This document shows, one piece after another, positions 57,057-64,000 of a DNA stretch of 64,000 bases (within the stretch, counting starts at the first letter, position 1; every line of letters begins with the position of its first letter). This DNA comes from Psychrobacter immobilis. GTDB lineage: Bacteria > Pseudomonadota > Gammaproteobacteria > Pseudomonadales > Moraxellaceae. The stretch covers positions 1 to 64,000 of the forward strand of contig CAJHAA010000012.1 in NCBI GenBank assembly GCA_904846265.1, given 5' to 3'. The notes under the pieces are model-generated. The model was not told the origin of the DNA and ran no database searches. It saw nothing but the letters and a program-made list of their open reading frames with translations. Made by a program: the position numbers and the translations under genes.

Positions 57057-58715
57057 ATGACCAATACCCAGCAACAATCAGCATTTATCGATGATAATCA
57101 GGCTCAGCTCAATAGCAAGCAGGATGGCGATCAAAATAAAAAAGTGCCGCATGTCTTAATGATATTAGATGGTTTTGGGCATCGTGAAGACGATAAGGAT
57201 AATGCGATTGCTGCCGCCAATATGCCAAATTTGGATAGGATTTATCAGCAATATCCGCATGGATTGATATCTGCTTCTGGAGAAGACGTTGGTTTGCCAG
57301 ATGGGCAGTTTGGCAATTCAGAAGTTGGGCACATGAACTTGGGCGCGGGTCGCGTTCTGTATCAAGATTCGACTCGTATCTCAAGTGAAGTGGCCAATCG
57401 TGAATTTTATAAAAACGAAGCCTTAGTCAAGGCGGTTAAAGCCGCGAACGAGTTGGGTGGTAACGTCCATATCATGGGTTTGCTGTCAGATGGTGGTGTA
57501 CATTCGCATCAAGATCACATCGAAGCAATGTGCCACTCGGCGTTAGTGCACGGCGCTAAAAATGTCTTTGTTCATTGTTTTTTAGACGGACGCGACACCC
57601 CACCTAAATCGGCGGATAAGTATATTAATCGTCTGCGGGATCATATCAATAAGCTTAATGCTCATTATGAAGGCGGCCGCGTACAGATTGCCAGTATCAT
57701 TGGGCGCTATTATGCAATGGATCGTGACAATCGCTGGGATCGCGTCCAAAAAGCCTATGAGCTTATCACTGAAGGTAAAGCCGATCGTCTGTCTACGCGT
57801 GCAGATGGCGCAGTACAAGCTGCTTATAAGGCACGCGAGACCGATGAGTTTATTAATCCAACGGTAGTGATTGGCCGTGATGAGGTGCCATATACCGTTG
57901 ATGACAATGACGCGCTTATCTTTATGAACTTCCGTGCTGACCGTGCCCGTGAGCTGGCGCAAGCTTTTGTCTTGCCAGATCATGAGTTTTCAGGTTTTGC
58001 CCGCAATAAGCAGCCAAAACTTGCGGCATTTGTGATGCTGACCAAATATTCTGACGTTTTAGCAGACAATCCAAAAACTAGCGTTGCTTATTATCCCACG
58101 TCATTGACCAATACGCTTGGCGAATATTTGCAAGACAATGGTAAAACTCAGCTGCGTATCGCTGAAACTGAAAAATACGCACATGTGACGTTTTTCTTTA
58201 GCGGTGGTCGTGAAGAAGAGTATGAGGGTGAAACACGTATTCTCGTACCCTCTCCAGATGTGGCGACTTATGATCTGAAACCAGAGATGAGTGCGCCTGA
58301 AGTGACTGATAAATTAGTGGCTGCCATCGAATCAGGCAAATATGACGTGTTAATTGTCAATTATGCCAATGGTGATATGGTCGGGCATACAGGGATTTTT
58401 GATGCGGCTGTAAAAGCAGTAGAGGCGCTAGATGTCTGTGTTGGCCGTATTGAGTCAGCGGTACGCGCTGCTGGCGGTGATATGCTTATCACAGCAGATC
58501 ATGGCAACTGTGAGCAGATGCAAGATTACGAAAGCGGTCAAGTACATACTCAACATACCACTGAACATGTGCCACTCATTTATGTGGGTGAGAAAAAGCT
58601 ACAAGTACGTAGTCGTGGTAAGTTGAGCGATGTCGCACCGACTATTTTGGCGCTGATGGATATTGAGCAGCCTGCTGAAATGACGGGCGAAAGCTTACTG
58701 GTTCCAGCGTTGTAA
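57057..58715 (+). CDS. gpmI: 2,3-bisphosphoglycerate-independent phosphoglycerate mutase
   Basis: It interconverts 3- and 2-phosphoglycerate in glycolysis with two Mn ions. The 552-residue protein has [18 protein letters not shown] (given in part), the phosphoserine motif [42 protein letters not shown] and the metal-site ADHGNCEQM. The first 28 residues (Gln/Asn-rich) precede the usual start. GAGGAG precedes the ATG. It is a single gene. Confidence 0.97.
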   Translation: MTNTQQQSAFIDDNQAQLNSKQDGDQNKKVPHVLMILDGFGHREDDKDNAIAAANMPNLDRIYQQYPHGLISASGEDVGLPDGQFGNSEVGHMNLGAGRVLYQDSTRISSEVANREFYKNEALVKAVKAANELGGNVHIMGLLSDGGVHSHQDHIEAMCHSALVHGAKNVFVHCFLDGRDTPPKSADKYINRLRDHINKLNAHYEGGRVQIASIIGRYYAMDRDNRWDRVQKAYELITEGKADRLSTRADGAVQAAYKARETDEFINPTVVIGRDEVPYTVDDNDALIFMNFRADRARELAQAFVLPDHEFSGFARNKQPKLAAFVMLTKYSDVLADNPKTSVAYYPTSLTNTLGEYLQDNGKTQLRIAETEKYAHVTFFFSGGREEEYEGETRILVPSPDVATYDLKPEMSAPEVTDKLVAAIESGKYDVLIVNYANGDMVGHTGIFDAAVKAVEALDVCVGRIESAVRAAGGDMLITADHGNCEQMQDYESGQVHTQHTTEHVPLIYVGEKKLQVRSRGKLSDVAPTILALMDIEQPAEMTGESLLVPAL

Positions 58716-59067
58716 GTCAGGCATTTAATACTATTGTATTGACAACTTACTAGCGTTGTTAGAAGTAATAGAAAGGGGAGAGATATTTATTGTCTCTCCT
58801 TTTTTTGATCTGTTTTTTAAGAGATATTTGGCTGACTTTATTTATCTTTAAATGTTTGGATAGTTAGAAAAATAAGGGCAAGCATGATATTTAGCCTGCT
58901 AAACAAACTTGACACCGCTACTCATCATTTGATGAAATCATATGAGTTGTCGTGAATGTTACTTGCAATACTCTCCTAGTCTTAGACTGGCTCTTGATGC
59001 TATCTTATGAGATAAATATTCATCTATATATCTATAAAAATAATTCTATTATTAAACGAGTTCTCTT
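58716..59067. other. Intergenic region gpmI to protease
   Basis: Apart from the gpmI terminator it holds AT-rich sequence that must include the protease promoter. No gene was seen. Confidence 0.5.
58776..58807 (+). terminator. Terminator of gpmI
   Basis: GGAGAGA and TCTCTCC form a stem with a nine-base loop, then seven T. Confidence 0.87.
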
Positions 59068-60570
59068 ATGCGTTCTATTTATTTTATGCGCTTACCAGTG
59101 ACGAAGCGATTGGGCAAACAAGCAATGAAGGTATTCACTGCGCCGACTATTTTTAAACCTGCATTGATGATAGGTCTGCTTGGGCTCAGCACTGCTAGTA
59201 TGTACGCACAAGCAGCGAGGTCACCAGCTAATGCGACCATCAATAATCCCACCGCCAGTCTACAACTGATTAGCTTAAATGCTGATGAGATAGTCACAGA
59301 AGATGACACTAATAATTTATCAGATGTCGCTGATATGCTTGAGTCGGCCGACCAAGTTGACGATTCGATAGACAGTGTCGCAGATGAGAGTGCCTTGACC
59401 GATGATACGAACGAGATCGATGTCAGTATTCCACCTGAGGTTGCGCAAGTATCATTGAATGCCATTTCTCCAGAAACGCTCAAGACGTTTGTTGCGGTAG
59501 TGGATTTGGTACGCCGTGAATATGTAGATGCGGTCAATGATGAAGAGCTGTTCAATAATGCGTTGAGTGGTATGTTGACTAAGCTAGATAGTCATGCTGA
59601 ATTTTTAGATGCTGAGGCTTATGAAAACCTGCGTGCCTTTACCGAAGGTGATGTGGGCGACGTCGGTATCAAAGTCAATTATCAGCCTACAGATGGCTAT
59701 TGGGTGATTACAGAAGTTATTGATGCATCGCCTGCAGATAAAAACGGCATTGCGGTTGGCGATTATTTACATCAAGTCGGTGATTTCAAACTTGATGAAG
59801 ACAAAGAAAGTAACGATATCGAGCAACTTTTGACAGGGATTGCGGGGACGCAAGTAGATGTTGTCACCTCAAAAGCTGGTCGCCGCAAACATACCACGAC
59901 CTTGCAGCGTAATAACAGCCACCCTCAAACGGTCGAGGCAAGTCTCATTGACGGTATCGCTGTTATCAAGTTACCTGCCTTTCAAAATAATAGCCGTGAA
60001 AAACTATTGGAAGACTTGATAGATCTAGACGCACCTATTACAGGTATCTTGCTAGATATGCGTGATAATCCAGGTGGGGTGCTAACGTCGGCGGTGAGTG
60101 TAGCCAGTTTGTTTATGAGCGACACTGATGTGGTACAAGTAAAGGGTCGTCAAAGTGATACGCGTACGCTATCCACTCAAGGTCTGGCGATACTTGAGTC
60201 GTTGCCAGTGGTGGTGCTGCAAAATCGCTATTCTGCGTCAGCGGCAGAGGTGCTGGCCAGTAGCTTACAAGCACAAAAACGTGCCACAATCGTTGGTGAA
60301 ATTAGCTATGGTAAAGGGTCTGTACAGTCGGTCATCCCACTGAATGATGAGCAGGCTGTCAAACTCACCGTCGCTAACTATATGACAGCGTCAGGCAATA
60401 AGATCGATGGAATCGGGGTAGAGCCTGATATGACCTTGTCAGGAAGTGAAAGTACATGGGAGCAGCAAGCGCTTGCTTTACTAAAAACAAAAGCACTTGA
60501 TTCGGGTATTCGTTTTGTCCGAAAACCTGCCAAAGTTGATCAAGCGGTGGCAGGCAATAGGGTTCAGTAA
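59068..60570 (+). CDS. C-terminal processing peptidase (S41 family, CtpA-like)
   Basis: A periplasmic serine protease of 500 residues. An N-terminal signal/anchor (about 31-50), an Asp-rich linker (70-120), then the CTP N-domain (FVAVVDLVRREYVD), a PDZ domain (about 193-270) and the S41 core with DMRDNPGGVL, RYSASAAEVL (Ser391 nucleophile) and YGKGSVQ (Lys416 base). Such enzymes trim C-termini of periplasmic proteins or cut peptidoglycan hydrolases. Start ATG 59068. The acidic linker is unusual. It is convergent with pilR, with no clear terminator between. Confidence 0.93.
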   Translation: MRSIYFMRLPVTKRLGKQAMKVFTAPTIFKPALMIGLLGLSTASMYAQAARSPANATINNPTASLQLISLNADEIVTEDDTNNLSDVADMLESADQVDDSIDSVADESALTDDTNEIDVSIPPEVAQVSLNAISPETLKTFVAVVDLVRREYVDAVNDEELFNNALSGMLTKLDSHAEFLDAEAYENLRAFTEGDVGDVGIKVNYQPTDGYWVITEVIDASPADKNGIAVGDYLHQVGDFKLDEDKESNDIEQLLTGIAGTQVDVVTSKAGRRKHTTTLQRNNSHPQTVEASLIDGIAVIKLPAFQNNSREKLLEDLIDLDAPITGILLDMRDNPGGVLTSAVSVASLFMSDTDVVQVKGRQSDTRTLSTQGLAILESLPVVVLQNRYSASAAEVLASSLQAQKRATIVGEISYGKGSVQSVIPLNDEQAVKLTVANYMTASGNKIDGIGVEPDMTLSGSESTWEQQALALLKTKALDSGIRFVRKPAKVDQAVAGNRVQ

Positions 60571-60645
60571 GGCTCACTTAAAGACAGGCTATCACGATGT
60601 ATTAACGTTAAAATATCATTTGTCATTATTCAAAAATGGCGAATG

Positions 60646-62361
60646 CTATGGCTCAAATTGATCCTCAGCTATCTCTAGTTTTTTCATGCGATAGCGTAAC
60701 GAGCGAAAAGTGGTGCCTAATAGTTCAGCTGCTTGCGTTTTATTCCAAGCCGTTTGTTTTAGCGCGGTAATAATCAACTGTTTTTCTTGTTCTTGTAGGT
60801 AGTGTTCTAACCCTTGAGAGGGTAACTGACCATCCTCTAATTTGCTTAGAATTGCTTTTTCATCACTTCCTTGCAGAATAGATCGATGGGTGACAGATTC
60901 TTCATGATTATGACGGGCCGTATGGTTTGGGTTTTCTGCATGATGGCTTTCTGAACGCTGTATCATAGAAGGGTAGTGCTGAGCGTTAGTACGATAAGGG
61001 TGCAAGTTGGTCGTCACTTGCTTGACCTGTGGCGCTATTGTCTCATCCATAGATTGAATGACTTTTTCTCTATTTTCTATCGATTGAGCGATCATTTGGT
61101 TGTTTGTTTGACGCTCAGAATGTTGAGTATTATTGACAACCGCTGGCTCACTCTTCTGATCTTGAGAGACTGCGCGGTGATGGGTTATATCAATATCAGG
61201 CAAACCCAAGTGGCTGATGTCAATGTGCGGTGTCTCTGCTAGGGTTACTGCACGTTCAAGGACGTTACGCAGTTCACGAACATTGCCCGCAAAGTTATGA
61301 TCTTGCAAACGTTCGCATGCCTCAACAGTGAGTATCGGTGGGTTCTCTAACTGCCATTCATCAGCAATTAATGCTAAAAAGTGCTTGGCTAATACAGGGA
61401 TATCATCACGACGTGCATTGAGCGTCGGCAGTTTTAACTCAATCACATTGATACGGTAGTACAAATCTTGTCGAAACGCACCGTCTTGCACCAATTGGTT
61501 TAGATTTTTGTGGGTGGCGGACAAGATACGAATATCTACGGGAACCTCTTTGGTATCACCAATGGCTCTCACCGTTTTTTCTTGAATGGCGCGCAGTAGT
61601 TTTACCTGCATGGCTAAAGGCAAGTCTGCCACTTCGTCTAAAAATAACGTGCCGCCATTGGCCTGTTGAAACAGCCCTTGCTTGTCAGCGACAGCTCCTG
61701 TAAAGCTGCCTTTTTTATGACCAAAGAACTCTGATTCCATCAGCTCTGATGGTATTGCTCCACAGTTTACTGGTACAAAGCTACCATCACGGCGTGGGCT
61801 TAAATCATGAATCAATCGGGCAACCACTTCTTTACCAGTACCCGAAGCGCCTGACAAAAATACAGGTGCTTGTGAGCGTGCCAATTTTAAAATAGTATTT
61901 TTCAGTGGGTGCATCACAGCAGAATCACCAATGAGTCTACTGTCCAGCAGTTTTTGTTCGGGTGAGCATTCAGCTGTGGCTTTTGCTTCATTATCTTGAT
62001 GAATAACTTTTAAAGCATTTTCCACCAGTTGACGTAGGCGCGGTAACTCAAGAGGTTTATTCACAAAGTCGAAAGCACCAAGTTTCAAGGCTTCAATGGC
62101 AAGATCCATACTGCCGTGAGCAGTAATCACGGCAATGGGCGTACTAGAGCTATTACTGATTTCTTTTACCAACTCTAGTCCTGACCCATCAGGCAGCTTT
62201 AAATCGGTCAGGCAAAAATCGTAATCATTGTCTTGCCAGTATGATCTTGCTTGTGACAGAGTATATGCTACATCACTTTTAATGCCCATTTTGGTCAAAG
62301 TAATTTGCATCAATCGGCACAGATCCACTTCGTCATCAACGACTAGCGCGGTTGTTGTCAT
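60646..62361 (-). CDS. pilR: Sigma-54 dependent response regulator PilR
   Basis: The NtrC-type activator of type IV pilin transcription. The 571-residue protein has a receiver domain (Asp53 in CLTDLKLPDGSG), a AAA+ domain with GASGTGKEVVAR, the sigma-54 contact loop GSFTGA and GGTLFLDEVADLP, and a C-terminal Fis-type HTH (KTQAAELLGTTFRSLRYRMKK). Between the AAA+ and HTH parts lies a His/Gln/Asn/Ser-rich insert of roughly 120 residues (about 395-515); PilR in Pseudomonas has about 445 residues. It lies 100 bases after pilS. Confidence 0.94.
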   Translation of the reverse strand: MTTTALVVDDEVDLCRLMQITLTKMGIKSDVAYTLSQARSYWQDNDYDFCLTDLKLPDGSGLELVKEISNSSSTPIAVITAHGSMDLAIEALKLGAFDFVNKPLELPRLRQLVENALKVIHQDNEAKATAECSPEQKLLDSRLIGDSAVMHPLKNTILKLARSQAPVFLSGASGTGKEVVARLIHDLSPRRDGSFVPVNCGAIPSELMESEFFGHKKGSFTGAVADKQGLFQQANGGTLFLDEVADLPLAMQVKLLRAIQEKTVRAIGDTKEVPVDIRILSATHKNLNQLVQDGAFRQDLYYRINVIELKLPTLNARRDDIPVLAKHFLALIADEWQLENPPILTVEACERLQDHNFAGNVRELRNVLERAVTLAETPHIDISHLGLPDIDITHHRAVSQDQKSEPAVVNNTQHSERQTNNQMIAQSIENREKVIQSMDETIAPQVKQVTTNLHPYRTNAQHYPSMIQRSESHHAENPNHTARHNHEESVTHRSILQGSDEKAILSKLEDGQLPSQGLEHYLQEQEKQLIITALKQTAWNKTQAAELLGTTFRSLRYRMKKLEIAEDQFEP

Positions 62362-62461
62362 ACATCATCTCATCGTATTCAATAGCTATAAAATGGTAAG
62401 AACCAAGAGGCCTTAATGGCAAAGTATTCCATATAATATTAATACTTGGTAACGTTAATAT

Positions 62462-64000
62462 TTATAAAATAGTGGTATTAACATTATGTTCAATTGTATT
62501 AATATGACTATCGGCGCCAATAGCAGGTGCTATCAAGCGAAAACAGGTTTTCTCATGTTCAGGAATATAAAGCAAGCGAGTTTGATTGGCCTCACAAAAA
62601 GCTTGTGATAAATACAGTCCTAAGCCTGTCCCTGCTTGGTCTGTAGTAAAAAATGGATTAAATAAATGTTCTAAGTCTTTGGTGCTAACCCCACGACCAG
62701 CATCCAAGATATCAATTATAACATCGTTATCCGCACAATAAATCTCGATTTCCACATAGGCATGAGGGTGGGCGTAGCTACTGTAGCGCAAGCCATTGTT
62801 AATTAAATTGATTAAGACTTGCTCTAGTTGATGCGTGTCGAATGATATGGTCGGTTGTGTTTTTACGTGTAGAAAAACATCGTGTCCTTGAAAGTAATTC
62901 TCTAAAAATGTTGGCATCCAGTCTGCCAATATAATCGCCTGCTGGTTTGCAGTTTGCTGGCGAGACAATTTTAGTACATCTTCGATAATGCGATTCACGC
63001 GTTTTGTTTGTGAAAATATCATTTGATAAAGCTCATGATTCGCTGCCATATCATCATTTGAGATAGTCGCCGTTATCGTATTATTTGCTGTATCGACTTC
63101 TAGATTGGCTTCTATAACATCTTCCATTAATAATTGGCTGGCTTGTGATATCGCTGCCAAAGGATTCCTTATTTCATGGGCGATGCTCGCCGTCAATTGC
63201 CCTAAAGAAGCCAGTTTTAATTGTTGGGCACTGGCTTGCTCGCGGCGTAAGTCCTCTAACATTATCAGTTTGCTGTCATCCTTTAATGGAATGATTTGTA
63301 CGCGCAGTTTACCAAATATGGAAGCGTTTGCGACTGCAGGCAAATCATAAATAAAGGTGCGTGATTGGCCTGCCGCTACTGACAAACAGGCTTTAAATAG
63401 CTGCGTATGTTGTTGACCAAGCTGCTGCTGAAAGTTAGATAAGAGTGCACTGCGAGTATTGTTCCTAGTATCTTTTGTATCAATAGAGGTGTTATGCAAT
63501 GATGCGGAAGGGGTCGGCGAAAGGCTAAGTAATTGGTGAGCGGCAAGGTTTGCTAAAACGATATGCTGTTTATCGATGACGATGACACCATTAACCATTT
63601 GCGTGATGACTTCTTGGTTGATGACGTTTAATCGTTCAACTTCTTTAGCGTGACTCGCTGCTACTTTTTCAAGTTGTACCAAACGCTGTGAGATGGACCA
63701 GCTTAAACCACCAACCGCCAAAAAGCTGGCTGACATGAGCAATGCGTCCCCTAAATTTGCTAAGCTCATGCTATTGGCTATGGCATAAAAGAATTGCTGA
63801 TAAATGACAAAAATAATAGCGAGTAGGGTAATAATTAAGGCTTGTGATCCGTGTAGCAACATAAAACTCGCTGCGACGACCACCATATATAGCATGGTCA
63901 ACTGTAAATCAGGCGCACCCGCTGTATATAGTAATAAGCTTAATATAATGACGTCTAATACTAAACCAAAGGCTAGCTGTCGCCGCATTTGCTGATTAAC
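62462..64000 (-). CDS. pilS: Sensor histidine kinase PilS (5' end outside the window)
   Basis: The partner kinase of PilR. The visible frame runs through the right edge; ATG 63986-63988 is in frame but has no ribosome site in the few bases present, and only some of the expected membrane helices lie inside, so the start is probably beyond the window. At least 508 residues: several membrane segments in the first 110, a PAS-like region (GVIVIDKQHIVLANLAAHQLL), the H-box SIAHEIRNPLAAIS, N-box NLINNGLRYSS, and G-boxes DAGRGV and GTGLGLYLSQ. All kinase motifs are intact. Confidence 0.93.
   Translation of the reverse strand, partial: VNQQMRRQLAFGLVLDVIILSLLLYTAGAPDLQLTMLYMVVVAASFMLLHGSQALIITLLAIIFVIYQQFFYAIANSMSLANLGDALLMSASFLAVGGLSWSISQRLVQLEKVAASHAKEVERLNVINQEVITQMVNGVIVIDKQHIVLANLAAHQLLSLSPTPSASLHNTSIDTKDTRNNTRSALLSNFQQQLGQQHTQLFKACLSVAAGQSRTFIYDLPAVANASIFGKLRVQIIPLKDDSKLIMLEDLRREQASAQQLKLASLGQLTASIAHEIRNPLAAISQASQLLMEDVIEANLEVDTANNTITATISNDDMAANHELYQMIFSQTKRVNRIIEDVLKLSRQQTANQQAIILADWMPTFLENYFQGHDVFLHVKTQPTISFDTHQLEQVLINLINNGLRYSSYAHPHAYVEIEIYCADNDVIIDILDAGRGVSTKDLEHLFNPFFTTDQAGTGLGLYLSQAFCEANQTRLLYIPEHEKTCFRLIAPAIGADSHINTIEHNVNTTIL

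Noticed and set aside
59079..59555. 158-codon minus-strand frame inside the protease gene
   Set aside because: It mirrors the low-complexity acidic linker and has no ribosome site or family motif.

Overview
The window looks like chromosome of a gammaproteobacterium of the family Moraxellaceae, most likely Psychrobacter. This is inferred from the moderate GC content, the ribosomal and housekeeping proteins, an AdeIJK/Mex-like efflux operon, PilS/PilR, and a 6S RNA of the gammaproteobacterial type. No species-level claim is possible from the sequence alone. Nearly all of it is coding. The right two thirds (about 15-64 kb) are ordinary core genome. The left 15 kb hold accessory and decaying material.

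Layout. 0-1.6 kb: the right end of an IS3-type insertion sequence fused onto a small secreted His/Lys-rich protein whose start it removed, a lipoprotein, and the stump of a Fic-family gene. 1.7-2.7 kb: rluF. 3.0-8.9 kb: a redox/electrophile-response island with a LysR regulator, DoxX, an FMN reductase, a DUF1275 gene broken by an 8-bp tandem duplication, a small acetyltransferase, two different pirins and a nitroreductase. The two outward promoters of this island carry the same 18-nt operator at the same distance from their -10 boxes. 9.1-13.0 kb: a zinc-uptake pair (a TonB-dependent ZnuD-like receptor and a His-rich beta-propeller-type lipoprotein) behind a perfect Zur-type palindrome. 13.2-14.6 kb: a decayed divergent MerR regulator/DUF2938 pair next to tRNA-Val(GAC). 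14.9-17 kb: glutathionyl-hydroquinone reductase and a Mg-type HemB.

17.2-23.7 kb: a tripartite RND efflux operon. 24.3-26.5 kb: ispB divergent from rplU-rpmA. 27-32 kb: lolA, then trpS-scpA-scpB and an LpxL-type acyltransferase. 32-36 kb: rplM-rpsI, rsmD and mrdA. 36.3-42.4 kb: a DUF445 membrane protein and ccmF-ccmG-ccmH-ccmI. 42.6-49 kb: adk, secB, grxC, a rhodanese, rsgA, orn, lpxH and a cyclophilin. 49-55.6 kb: glnS, a phospholipase-D-like protein, a 1-Cys peroxiredoxin, a GST-fold protein, a META/DUF4377 lipoprotein and ruvC. 55.8-58.7 kb: fxsA, 6S RNA (minus strand) and gpmI. 59-64 kb: a C-terminal processing protease and pilR-pilS, with PilS running off the right edge.

Points most worth a second look: the paired LysR operators that tie doxX and pirin promoters into one regulon; the Zur-controlled receptor/propeller pair; the 8-bp tandem repeats that disrupt two separate membrane-protein genes; the 6S RNA hidden under a spurious reading frame; a two-tier perfect inverted repeat after ispB; and odd extensions on the efflux outer-membrane channel, PilR and the LpxL-type enzyme. 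I found no CRISPR array, prophage or classical defence island.
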